IMG/VR virus record: IMGVR_UViG_3300025133_000042
Location: 40,858-104,857 of that record
Direction: 5' to 3' (one strand)
DNA: 64,000 nt
From: a virus
The notes below the pieces were generated by a model, which saw only the letters and a program-made list of their open reading frames with translations, had not been told where the DNA came from and did not search any database. A program made the translations under genes and the position numbers. Shown in pieces: positions 23,879 through 32,309 of the stretch (within the stretch, counting starts at the first letter, position 1; each line of letters opens with the position of its first letter).

Positions 23879-24340
23879 TTAGTTCTCAATATTCAAAACG
23901 CCTAGGTCGGTGCGAACTGACGTTGACCAGCCATTAAAGACGTACTCTGGGGTTGATAATACATCTCCAACAGTTGTTTTTACGCTAGCTTCTAGATTGA
24001 AGAAGCCACGCTTATAATCGTAACGCTCCGTAGAGCGTTCAATAAAGCCCATATCCCAAAAGTTCTCAGCGATCACATCACTAACAAATTCTTGAAATCC
24101 AGAATAATCACGAGGATATTCTTCTAAATAGTCGCCATCGCGAAGGTCCTGAATCACACTGTTAAGGAACCCAGTCGTAGCTACTAGGCCTGCCACAGTG
24201 TCGGCGAAGCCTGTATCGCGCAAAACTTCTTCTTCATAGCCATCCCAAGCATGAACGACATCGCCGCCGGTGGTATAAGTCAGAGTGATATTCTTGTCGT
24301 TGCTTAGGCCTGCGGCCTTTAGTTTCTGATGAAAACTCAT
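23879..24340 (-). CDS. Hypothetical protein, 153 aa
   Basis: Not recognised. Begins MSFHQKLKAAGLSND at an ATG with AGGGGA upstream, 11 nt after the gp32 stop; the longer frame to 24385 is not supported. Acidic, with aromatic-rich segments (ENFWDMGFIERSTERYDYKRGFFNLEA region). It is co-transcribed with the SSB, so a role in replication or recombination is possible. Ends at hairpin copy C. Confidence 0.7.
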   Translation of the reverse strand: MSFHQKLKAAGLSNDKNITLTYTTGGDVVHAWDGYEEEVLRDTGFADTVAGLVATTGFLNSVIQDLRDGDYLEEYPRDYSGFQEFVSDVIAENFWDMGFIERSTERYDYKRGFFNLEASVKTTVGDVLSTPEYVFNGWSTSVRTDLGVLNIEN

Positions 24341-24350
24341 TTTTTGTCCC

Positions 24351-25103
24351 CTAAGAACCAAGAAGCTCGTTAAAAGCAGCGTCAACTTCGGTTACCTGCG
24401 TGGATTTATTGTATCGACTTGACTCGCTTGAAACCTCCTCTGCGTCCTCTTCGTTTAAGAGGAATTCATCAAGCATTCCTTGAACCTCCTGCGGCGTCTT
24501 GCGAGAATTCTCAAAAACCACATTAAAATCAGGCACTTGGTCCAACATCGAGGAGATGGTATCTTCATCGCCGGCGAGTGGGGATGATTTACGACGGGGC
24601 GTGATAGTTGTCTGCGGGAACTGTGCGCCGGGAGGCTTTCCGTAGGTAAGAACAAGGTCAGTGCCCTCGTTAACATCAGTAATGTCTCCATACTCAGGAT
24701 TCAATACCAAGTTGAGCAGCTCCTTGTAAGCCATCTTGCCAAATCCCCAAAGGCGTACGCCTTGGTCTTCCTCACCGCGGACGAGAACGGGAGCGAAAAA
24801 GCGCTGACGGGCGCTCAAATTCTTTGCCATCTTGACGGCGTCATCTGACCCGTCGCGATAGAGTTGACGAACAAAATCATCCAAAGGATCTTCCTCTCCA
24901 AAGTTCTTCTTCGGGCTTAAAAAGCTTGCGTTCTTGCCCAAGTTGTAATGGAACCAGTACTCCTTAAACGGGTCGCCGTCAGAAGTGGGAACAATGCGAA
25001 TTGTCTGCTCTCCGTCCTCTGGGCGCCAAAAAGCACTCTTTCCGTTGCCGCGATTTTCCAAGGCCTCGCGCTTTGCCTTCATCTTCTCTAAATCAATACC
25101 CAT
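24351..25103 (-). CDS. 32: Single-stranded DNA-binding protein (T4 gp32-like)
   Basis: A 250-aa protein with the N-terminal basic segment (LEKMKAKREALENRG), the first OB-fold strands KSAFWRPEDGEQTIRIVP and FKEYWFHYNLG, and the WGFGKMAYKELL segment typical of gp32 relatives in marine T4-like phages. The C-terminus is acidic (NEEDAEEVSSE) as needed for protein-protein contacts. The T4 zinc-binding Cys/His cluster is absent. It should cover single-stranded DNA at the fork and load UvsX. The 5' leader holds a strong hairpin, relevant because T4 gp32 represses its own translation. Confidence 0.87.
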   Translation of the reverse strand: MGIDLEKMKAKREALENRGNGKSAFWRPEDGEQTIRIVPTSDGDPFKEYWFHYNLGKNASFLSPKKNFGEEDPLDDFVRQLYRDGSDDAVKMAKNLSARQRFFAPVLVRGEEDQGVRLWGFGKMAYKELLNLVLNPEYGDITDVNEGTDLVLTYGKPPGAQFPQTTITPRRKSSPLAGDEDTISSMLDQVPDFNVVFENSRKTPQEVQGMLDEFLLNEEDAEEVSSESSRYNKSTQVTEVDAAFNELLGS

Positions 25104-25134
25104 AGTCTTTCTCCTTTTGCTTTAAGCTATAGTA

Positions 25135-25156
25135 CGGTCAGCGAATATTCTGACCG
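25135..25156 (-). promoter_or_regulatory. Leader hairpin upstream of gp32-like gene
   Basis: Perfect 7-bp stem CGGTCAG/CTGACCG with an 8-nt loop, 31 nt before the gp32 ATG and 30 nt after the tubulin-like stop. There is no T tract behind it, so it is unlikely to be a terminator. In T4 a leader RNA structure nucleates gp32 binding for autogenous repression; the same role is possible here. Confidence 0.5.
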
Positions 25157-25186
25157 GCTTTGTTATATGATAGCTACCATTTTTTA

Positions 25187-26026
25187 CTATGAAAATAAAT
25201 TTTCATTTTGTATGATAGTCGCCGAATGGGTCGTAAAAACATAATCATTTTCATACTTTGTAGCATAAATGCTGTATGACGCTCTGACGTTTTCATTAGA
25301 AGTAGATTTAATTTTTTGATTTATTTTCTTAAGCAGGCCAGGCGTCTCTGCGATCTTAGATTCGCTAAGGGCGAATATGTACTCCTTCTCGCGCACGTAA
25401 TTTAATTTATAAAACAAGCTTTCATCATTTGTGTCAAAATTCATCTGCCCTATTGTTTTGATTTTAGCTGTAAGAGGCGGTTCCGACGAGATGGACATCA
25501 CGGGAGCAGAGTGACTGAAAATATTCATCATGTGGATGGTGTTCACTATGGCTTGATTTATCGAGTTCCAATATTCACTGAGAGTTGTGTCTCCCACTAT
25601 TCCTTCCATCTCTAAGTTTGAGATGAGAATAATCTGCTCCAACAAGCCCGATCTTGTATATTCTTGAAGTATGTTTCTAACCGCGAACTCTCTCTTTTTC
25701 GCATCTGGCGAAAGCATTTCGACATCAGGCTGGATATAAGCGACAGAAAGGCTATTGCCTTTTAGGCCCTCAAGCAACCTCAGTGCAGCGCCAGTTATGT
25801 TTCCTGAGCCTGCGAGGACGAGACACACAGCACCAAGCTTGTCGCCAAACTTAATGCGACGAAATCTTTTCTCATAGTCTTCCATGCTGACTTGCTCTTT
25901 AATCTTTTTAAAGCTTTTATAGCCCTTGTTGGCTGTGTCGACACAAAAAGTATTATATTGTGGGTGCTGAGCAAAAAGATTGGCGATCTTGCAGCCGGCC
26001 TCGCCGAGACCGATAATTGTTTCCAT
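25187..26026 (-). CDS. Tubulin/FtsZ-like GTPase superfamily protein
   Basis: A 279-aa protein whose N-terminal half follows the FtsZ/tubulin nucleotide domain. It has a first strand and loop IIGLGEAGCKIANLF (4-18), FCVDT (27-31, like FtsZ NTD), and a glycine box LAGSGNITGAALRLLEGL (71-88, in place of GGGTGTGAAP). Then SLSVAYIQPD, KKREFAVRNILQEY, and EYWNSINQAI with Asn157 at the guanine-contact position of helix H7. The catalytic T7-loop NxDxxD is not evident, so GTP hydrolysis may be lost. It might form filaments or be a regulatory relative. Encoded directly before the SSB, ATG start. The fold is inferred from motif order only. Confidence 0.65.
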   Translation of the reverse strand: METIIGLGEAGCKIANLFAQHPQYNTFCVDTANKGYKSFKKIKEQVSMEDYEKRFRRIKFGDKLGAVCLVLAGSGNITGAALRLLEGLKGNSLSVAYIQPDVEMLSPDAKKREFAVRNILQEYTRSGLLEQIILISNLEMEGIVGDTTLSEYWNSINQAIVNTIHMMNIFSHSAPVMSISSEPPLTAKIKTIGQMNFDTNDESLFYKLNYVREKEYIFALSESKIAETPGLLKKINQKIKSTSNENVRASYSIYATKYENDYVFTTHSATIIQNENLFS

Positions 26027-26055
26027 TATAAACCTATTCGCTTTGCGCTGGCAGA

Positions 26056-26403
26056 TCAGGCTTGGGCTGTTTTGGCGGCCATCTTGGCACGGCGTTTGGC
26101 CGTCGCGGCTTGCTCGCCGCCAAGACGAGATACGTCGGATTTAATATTAATTCCTAGATAATCAGCAATAAGAGTTAAATACTGTCTTTTCTCTACGTCG
26201 CTAGCGCGTTCTTTAAATATGTCCATATGCGTCTGAGCGCGACTCATCATCTTCTCGAACGCTGTCGTTACCGCGGTTTTTGAGGCGTCGCGGCCTGAAA
26301 CTGCAGTCGGTGGAGCGCCTAGGCGATCGGCGGGCTCGGCCTCTAACAAGCCAGAGATTTCTTCTTTGATAATCTGTTTAAGTCGTTTTTTTGTCATGCT
26401 CAT
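26056..26403 (-). CDS. Hypothetical protein, 115 aa, probably late
   Basis: Starts MSMTKKRLKQIIKEEISGLLEAE, an amphipathic N-terminal helix similar in style to those of the acidic protein at 5.9 kb and the 49.3 kb late gene. The C-terminal end is Ala/Lys-rich (KRRAKMAAKTAQA). A copy of the putative late-promoter motif lies 20 nt upstream, across the polA stop codon. Unknown function; it may be a minor virion or DNA-associated protein. Confidence 0.7.
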   Translation of the reverse strand: MSMTKKRLKQIIKEEISGLLEAEPADRLGAPPTAVSGRDASKTAVTTAFEKMMSRAQTHMDIFKERASDVEKRQYLTLIADYLGINIKSDVSRLGGEQAATAKRRAKMAAKTAQA

Positions 26404-26422
26404 GTTAAATTTCTCCCAGTAG

Positions 26423-26436
26423 CACTATAAATAGGC
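26423..26436 (-). promoter_or_regulatory. Putative late-promoter motif (CCTATTTATAG)
   Basis: Minus-strand GCCTATTTATAGTG, which includes the TAG stop of the PolA-like gene, 20 nt before the ATG at 26403. Because it coincides with codons for Ala-Tyr-Leu-stop, it could be chance. Confidence 0.35.
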
Positions 26437-27612
26437 CGATAAGTTCTTTAAGTCCCCGTAATTTTTACCGGCGCTTAAACTAGCTCTAAACTTGCCAAAC
26501 TGTGTATCAGAGAATATTTCAATCATGTCTTTTAGAATATCGCGGTCTGAATCACTGAAGTCGATAACAGCACTATCATGCACACAAAAAGAAATATACG
26601 ACTTTCTACCTTTTAACATTTTATCAATTTTCATAAGCTGTGTCAAGAACAAATCGCTTGTTGTGCTCTGAACAAGATAGTTCAGCGCTTTGTGATCTGT
26701 TGCCGCTATTCTTCTTCCGAATGGTGTGTGGACAAACCCATCGTAATAATACTCATCTAAAACCTGCTCTCTGCTAAAAACCGCTTCAAGCTTCTTGTTG
26801 GAAGCTTTCGGGTTGTAAAGCCATGCAAAGACTTTCTTTTTAACCTCATCCCTTGTTTTCTTGCCCTTAAAGACAGTTTCCCCAATCCACTCATGGATGT
26901 CCCCTTCAGGCTGGGAAGCGCCGTTAAGGGCCAATAAAGTGCGTAATTCGGCGGCATTATAGTCAATCTCGACAAACCAATCGTTGTTAGGCCGGATAAC
27001 ATGGCGATGTCGCTTATCTAGCGTCAGAATAGGAAAGCTGGATGTCTTTGTCGTGAGCCTTCCGGTGGTACTTTTCCACTGATCATACAAGATACTCGCT
27101 TGGCCAGAGTCAATTTTGTTTTTCAACTTACGACCGGTCAAACTAGCCAGATTTATATCCTTTGCTGAGAGATTTAATCTCTGATTCGACATTTTTGTCA
27201 CCATTCTTGCTAGATCAACAAGAAAATCATAATTTTCTGGCTTTTCGATTGTGTCAAAGACGTGCTTGGAGATTTTATTTTTCATTTCGCAAAGCTTAAT
27301 TAAGTAATTTTTTGGCACCAAATCGTAAAAACAAACATCATTCAAATCAACCTTACAAGTTGCAAAAGCTTTAATAAAAGCCATTCCTTTTTTGTGCAAG
27401 ATATCGTATTCATCCTTGAGATCGACGGGGCATGCTTGCTGAAGGCTGCTTCCCAGAGACCAAATATGCGCATACAAAATTTCTTCGCCTTGAACGTGTT
27501 CAGTGTATGCCCAAGTTTTTTGCAAATCTAGATCGGTGGTGTCATAATGCAGCTCGTTGTTGCAATAAACGGCATGACATTCTTGCTTTTCGTCAAATGC
27601 TTGAAAAAACAT
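26425..27612 (-). CDS. Family A DNA polymerase, polymerase domain only
   Basis: A 395-aa PolA-type catalytic domain without 3'-5' or 5'-3' exonuclease domains. Visible: STTGRLTT (181-188), motif A FVEIDYNAAELR (213-224), motif B with R254, K258, F262 and Y266 in the same 4-residue spacing as E. coli Pol I R754/K758/F762/Y766, YLVQSTTSDLFL, and motif C CVHDS (343-347; the usual VHDE Glu is Ser). All positions needed for nucleotide binding and both metal aspartates appear present. It is much shorter than Klenow (605 aa). A similar stand-alone polymerase domain is known in Rhodothermus phage RM378. GTAAGGAG precedes the ATG. Confidence 0.88.
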   Translation of the reverse strand: MFFQAFDEKQECHAVYCNNELHYDTTDLDLQKTWAYTEHVQGEEILYAHIWSLGSSLQQACPVDLKDEYDILHKKGMAFIKAFATCKVDLNDVCFYDLVPKNYLIKLCEMKNKISKHVFDTIEKPENYDFLVDLARMVTKMSNQRLNLSAKDINLASLTGRKLKNKIDSGQASILYDQWKSTTGRLTTKTSSFPILTLDKRHRHVIRPNNDWFVEIDYNAAELRTLLALNGASQPEGDIHEWIGETVFKGKKTRDEVKKKVFAWLYNPKASNKKLEAVFSREQVLDEYYYDGFVHTPFGRRIAATDHKALNYLVQSTTSDLFLTQLMKIDKMLKGRKSYISFCVHDSAVIDFSDSDRDILKDMIEIFSDTQFGKFRASLSAGKNYGDLKNLSAYL

Positions 27613-27688
27613 CTTTCTCCTTACTTTGAAGGCCTATCTGCGACTGATGCTGCAGCGATGTGGAGGCCAGAAAACCACTCAGACACCT

Positions 27689-29236
27689 CTAATAGCCGCC
27701 TGGTGACTGGCCAGAAGTATTGCTAGGTGCAACTGAAGGCGTCATTGCTGCCTCCAACAGGTCGTCTCCGGCCGGCGGTTCGGAGAACTGCTCATCGTCG
27801 ACTTCCTGAGCGGTTTGATCATGAAAAGGGCCCTTTCGGGGGGTGTGTCTTGATAGTTCATCATAAACTATAAGATCGCGGACGGCCTTCGTAAAGAATC
27901 CAGTTTTAATATTTTGCTTCTTGCGATATGCATTGATGTCAAATAATATTTTTTTAACAGTTTTTTGGAATCCGTAGGCCCTATAATACGACATTAGTCT
28001 CCCAAGATCGGAAGCTATTTTAGCTGGCTCAATTTTTATCTTATGTTCAGCCACTTTAATCTGATAATAAAAATTTAACCAGAATTTATCATCGTAATCG
28101 ATATAATATGCGGAGTTGGTACGGAGATTTCGTTCTTCGTCAAATGCGCGCATGGGCGTTCTTGTCGCCTTGCCAACTTTTAATGTCTCGGTACCGTTGA
28201 TGTGGCATCTTCTGGTGTATGGAACGTCAACATCTGGCATGAAACCAACGTAATTGTTGTAAAAAGCCACCATGTGAAACTTTAATAACTCCACATCAAT
28301 CCTGAAAGCATCTTTGTATATTCTCTTCATTAATGATTTCATGGTTAAGTCATCACCGAGCATAATTTGCTTTTGTGCGCCGGCGCGCATCTTCGGGTGA
28401 TTTAAATTTGCCACCAGGCGCCAAGGGATGTTCTTATCAACCATAAAGCCATGAGTCGTTGCCATTCTTTTGTAAATTGGAAAGAGCGGAGATATAAAGA
28501 AGTTTGAAAATTTATTTGCATCATCATCGTAGTCAGACTGATTTACTTCTATTGTGCAGCCGTTTACATTCATTGGGCAATATGCAGACTGTATGAAAGA
28601 GCTGAATGTTATAGGTATATCTCTGGCAGCTAAGTGACAAAAATCTATGAAATGCTTAACAAAGTGTTCAAAAATTAATATTTTTGAATGCTGGTTTGAT
28701 AAATAATCCGTCGTAAGGGCGCGATACAAAGTCGACATATGCTCGTGGTACAGAATCGAAGGGGATTGCCAAGCTTTCGAAACGTTCAAAGGAAACATAG
28801 ATTGTTCTTCTAGCGCGTCGATGGGCAGAAAGCCGCCTGCTTTACGAATATAACTTTCAGCGTTAACCACCATCTCTTCAAACAGATCAACAACATAATT
28901 TATAGCGAAAAGATCCTGGCTGACGGCAGAGGTAAACTGCTTTAAATATATCATATCTGACAAGTGTATGGGCATGCCAGCAGGGTCGACCTTACCAAAC
29001 TCAGTTGTGGTATTCCATGTGTCGATTAGACCAAAGTCTTCACCTTCGATCTGCTGAAATGCCTTTTCTTTGTAATATAGCCTCTCTTCAAACAGCAAGC
29101 CTGAATCAAGATAATTGACGCCAACTGGCAAATCTCTTTCTTCATCAAATGGCCTTGCGCCGCGGTCGGCTAATATCCTTTCTTCTTCGAAGGCCAATTC
29201 GGGAGATGCTTCATATATTTTTACATTATCACTCAT
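27689..29236 (-). CDS. Large structural-type hypothetical protein, 515 aa
   Basis: Not recognised. The N-terminus repeats short FEEER/FDEER segments (about residues 16-55 and again near 365), the middle is helical and aromatic-rich, and the C-terminus is a flexible Pro/Gly/Ser tail. It follows the baseplate-region genes with a 27-nt gap and is the last gene before replication genes, so a baseplate or virion role is the best guess. Confidence 0.75.
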   Translation of the reverse strand: MSDNVKIYEASPELAFEEERILADRGARPFDEERDLPVGVNYLDSGLLFEERLYYKEKAFQQIEGEDFGLIDTWNTTTEFGKVDPAGMPIHLSDMIYLKQFTSAVSQDLFAINYVVDLFEEMVVNAESYIRKAGGFLPIDALEEQSMFPLNVSKAWQSPSILYHEHMSTLYRALTTDYLSNQHSKILIFEHFVKHFIDFCHLAARDIPITFSSFIQSAYCPMNVNGCTIEVNQSDYDDDANKFSNFFISPLFPIYKRMATTHGFMVDKNIPWRLVANLNHPKMRAGAQKQIMLGDDLTMKSLMKRIYKDAFRIDVELLKFHMVAFYNNYVGFMPDVDVPYTRRCHINGTETLKVGKATRTPMRAFDEERNLRTNSAYYIDYDDKFWLNFYYQIKVAEHKIKIEPAKIASDLGRLMSYYRAYGFQKTVKKILFDINAYRKKQNIKTGFFTKAVRDLIVYDELSRHTPRKGPFHDQTAQEVDDEQFSEPPAGDDLLEAAMTPSVAPSNTSGQSPGGY

Positions 29237-29263
29237 ATTTCTTGAATTTCCTAAAATAGCTCG

Positions 29264-31945
29264 CTAAATGCCGACCACGTCGCTGACCGCGTCAACGGCG
29301 GCGTCCCACAGTCCGCCAGCCGGGGCATCTCCGGAGGGTTGCTCAGGGGCGGGCGCTGTAGCATCTGAGGTGCCTTGCAGCTTACCGGCGGCCATAAACA
29401 GTGCTTGGATCTTTGTAATAAACTCCGATGCCGTTATAATATAGTTAAGCTTGTTGCATTGGTAATACCCTCCGATGCCCAAGCGCTGAGATAGAGATTC
29501 AGCATCATTTGTATTTCCTAAACTCAAGGAAGACAGGTTAAAGAAAAAAGGATATCCAATTTTAAAAAAAGTATGCCCAAGCATCTCAAGAGTCAAATCA
29601 TATCTTGCGCCGCCTGAGATGTCGCCGCCTAATTTTGGCCGGCCATCCTTGGGGAAAGTAAGCGCCTCTGCCATGAATGGCTGCGTATTCGTGTCTATTG
29701 AGAACGTTTTAACTGGGGTGTCCGATGTGCCAGCAATAATATGATGAATGCCCTTGCCCTGGTCGGAAGAAGCATCGCCACTTAAGCCCGTAAAAACATA
29801 ATTCGGAATATATATCAAATTGTATTCTTTAGTTTTGACCAGGCTGACGGAGGTCGAGAGATACGAAAGGTTGTTTAGTTTCATTCTTGCGTAGCTCTCA
29901 TCAATATAATTTTGGCCCGTGCGGCCGTCGGCGGTGGCGTAGCCCAGACAAGGGTCGTCCGGACCATGTTTCTTGATGCTGATAGGCATGCTATGAGCAT
30001 ATTGGACATTCTGACCAGAGGATTCTAGACGACATGTCTCGCCGAGGGCGCCTGGGAGCACTGATTTATTTAATAGGTGCACAAAATCTCTAAAAAGGAG
30101 GTTCCCTCTGGCCGGCTTAATAAATTTATTTGTCATGAAGTCGATAAAGAAATCAACAGAAATTGGAATGTCCGCAATGTTTGCGCCAGATCGGGGATTT
30201 GACTGGCCGGCGCAGGATTCAGTTCTTAGCAACACAGGGCCTAGAATAGGCGTCGGAAAAGTATCCATTCGGCCGCCCTTGACATACTCCTCGTGGAACG
30301 GTCCGTCGGGCTTCCTAAGGATATTTAATGCAACCTCTAGAATATCGCCATAATGAAAAAAGGAAATATCCATAAATTTATCAGATTCAAACTCGGGATG
30401 GGCATCGCCTAGGGCGACTTCGACAGCCTTGGTGGCTTTTTCTAGTTTTTCGGGACTTGCGCTGGTCGAATAATGTATAGAAAACTTGCCATTTATATCC
30501 TCAAGCTTCTTCGTCCGCTTCGAGGTGGCATCGTCGCCCGACTGGCCTTTGGTTTTTTCTTCTATCACGGCTTGGAGCTGGCGGGCGGCATCAAGTTTGC
30601 CCTCAACGGCAGAGTTGCCAGATGCGACAGTGGCGGCGCCTAAGAGTTTATTATAGACTGCGCATTCATCGGCTGCCAACTTTCTAACATCTTGGCTTTG
30701 TAAATTTTCTCCCTTCGCTATTGCTCCCAATAATGCAGTCGGAACTGTAATCACCTTTATATAAGATCTCTGGGGAGAGGTTTGTTTATATTTATTTCCT
30801 GCGTTAAACAACTCTTGCATAAATCTTGACATAGCCTCGTCTTTTAAGTTGTTTGTGGCTTTCGATATAAGATTGTTATATCTTTTTATATCCTCCTGGT
30901 CGGCGGCGTCGACCTTCGACCCCCTGGCCCGGGCTTCGCTTTTTACTTCTTCAATATTTTTCCGAAGAATATTAATGCGCTTCTGCTCGTCGGCAGTCAT
31001 CATCAAGTCCGTTCGAGGGTCTCTATAAATGCCATCCACGGCGCCGTTATAGGTCATTTCAAGCTCGACGGAGCCATCTTCGTTAAAAGACAGTTGGTGT
31101 TCCCGCAAATGAAGTCTAAGGACCCGTTTAGACTTCTGTATGGCTTTTTTGATCTCTTTAAATTTTCCTCTAGAAACTCCAATCTTTGAAGGATCTAGCT
31201 TTGGTATTTTATACCCAACATGCAAAATTGCCTGAGTATCCAAGGGGTCATATCCTTTTTCCGTGTTTATGCTTCTGGTCACCAAATCAGAATAAGGCTT
31301 GCCAGATGCGGTACCGGCTTTAGATGTGAACGTTCCAAAACTCTTAAAAAACAATTTGACTTTCACAACTAGAGTATTGCCTTCTTCGGCTGGCTGGCTT
31401 GTGAGATCCTCAATCTGCACCTCTAAAATTCCAGCATCAGTGCCTTTTTTCTCCGATATTGATCGCCCGGGCCCGGTACGGCCTTTCTGAGAGCCTGGCA
31501 TGTTGGCTAGCGTGTCGCTACTATCAAAAAAGTATTCGTGCTTGACATTATTCCTATCGACTCCAAACAGCCTGATCTCTGGCACCATATGCGATATTAA
31601 AGGAGAGGGCATCTTAAAGAATGAGCTGGCTTCTTTTACTTTATGAATATAGCTGATCATTCCAGCTGGATTTTGCGAATCCATCATAATAAAGTTGCGA
31701 TATAAATTTTTCTTATTTTTTGTACGTGGGTTTTCCACCAAAGGAGAGCGCCCAAAAAGAGCTGCCAGCACACATTGCGCGTGCTCCAGCCTTGTTTTTC
31801 GAACAACGTCTTCGTCCGTCGTAGTTTTGGCGCCTTTTTCCTTGGCTGCCAGGCTGCGAGCTTTTTTATCTTTTTCCACACCAGCTCGCACTTCAGCGGC
31901 CTCAGCGGCATCGTCGGCACCGGCCAGGTCCTCGTCGCTAATCAT
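29264..31945 (-). CDS. Large baseplate/tail protein, possibly hub-like, 893 aa
   Basis: Not matched with certainty. The first 50 residues are Ala/Asp/Glu-rich, the middle has coiled-coil stretches (about 310-450), and the C-terminal region (LEMLGHTFFKIGYPFFFN, then RLGIGGYYQCNKLNYIITASEFITKI) resembles the last domain of phage baseplate hub proteins, where a strand-rich tail-hub fold ends in a helix. It is positioned after the gp53-like gene, as expected for baseplate components. Confidence 0.75.
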   Translation of the reverse strand: MISDEDLAGADDAAEAAEVRAGVEKDKKARSLAAKEKGAKTTTDEDVVRKTRLEHAQCVLAALFGRSPLVENPRTKNKKNLYRNFIMMDSQNPAGMISYIHKVKEASSFFKMPSPLISHMVPEIRLFGVDRNNVKHEYFFDSSDTLANMPGSQKGRTGPGRSISEKKGTDAGILEVQIEDLTSQPAEEGNTLVVKVKLFFKSFGTFTSKAGTASGKPYSDLVTRSINTEKGYDPLDTQAILHVGYKIPKLDPSKIGVSRGKFKEIKKAIQKSKRVLRLHLREHQLSFNEDGSVELEMTYNGAVDGIYRDPRTDLMMTADEQKRINILRKNIEEVKSEARARGSKVDAADQEDIKRYNNLISKATNNLKDEAMSRFMQELFNAGNKYKQTSPQRSYIKVITVPTALLGAIAKGENLQSQDVRKLAADECAVYNKLLGAATVASGNSAVEGKLDAARQLQAVIEEKTKGQSGDDATSKRTKKLEDINGKFSIHYSTSASPEKLEKATKAVEVALGDAHPEFESDKFMDISFFHYGDILEVALNILRKPDGPFHEEYVKGGRMDTFPTPILGPVLLRTESCAGQSNPRSGANIADIPISVDFFIDFMTNKFIKPARGNLLFRDFVHLLNKSVLPGALGETCRLESSGQNVQYAHSMPISIKKHGPDDPCLGYATADGRTGQNYIDESYARMKLNNLSYLSTSVSLVKTKEYNLIYIPNYVFTGLSGDASSDQGKGIHHIIAGTSDTPVKTFSIDTNTQPFMAEALTFPKDGRPKLGGDISGGARYDLTLEMLGHTFFKIGYPFFFNLSSLSLGNTNDAESLSQRLGIGGYYQCNKLNYIITASEFITKIQALFMAAGKLQGTSDATAPAPEQPSGDAPAGGLWDAAVDAVSDVVGI

Positions 31946-31946
31946 T

Positions 31947-32291
31947 TTAATACCCCATGTAGTCTAAAATATACTCTAAAGGCAGAGGAATGTTAATTAT
32001 ATCTCCAGGAGATAGTAGAAATTCAGCCGGCTTTTTGTTGAAAGCAGCGATGACCCACCACATTTCAGGATCATCGTAAAATTGAGCAGCCAATTTTTCA
32101 AATCTATCTCCCATCTCCCATGGCCTTGTCACAATATTTAAAGTTTGGATTTCTCCTTGTGTTGGATATCTGATGGTTGGGCTTCGATACTGGAGGATGG
32201 AGTTTCGGCCAAGACGTCGCCGGAAATCCTCATATATAACACTCCTGTTCCTCTTTACTCTTCTGTTGTTAAATCTAGATATAATGCCCAT
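31947..32291 (-). CDS. 53: Baseplate wedge gp53-like / LysM-like protein
   Basis: A 114-aa protein whose second half (DRFEKLAAQFYDDPEMWWVI, then FLLSPGDIINIPLP) has the Trp-Trp and PGD..IP pattern shared by T4 gp53-type wedge proteins and small LysM baseplate proteins. It should lie in the baseplate wedge or hub. It directly follows the tube-initiator-like gene, the usual order behind a tape measure gene. Confidence 0.72.
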   Translation of the reverse strand: MGIISRFNNRRVKRNRSVIYEDFRRRLGRNSILQYRSPTIRYPTQGEIQTLNIVTRPWEMGDRFEKLAAQFYDDPEMWWVIAAFNKKPAEFLLSPGDIINIPLPLEYILDYMGY

Positions 32292-32309
32292 CTTTTATTT
32301 ACCTTATGG

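Noticed and set aside
27613-27688. tRNA-like text (GGTGTCTGAGTGGTTTT on the minus strand) between polA and the 27689 gene
   Set aside because: It resembles the 5' part of a class II tRNA D-arm, but no matching acceptor stem, anticodon stem or T-loop follows within 90 nt, and most of it lies at the end of the coding frame.
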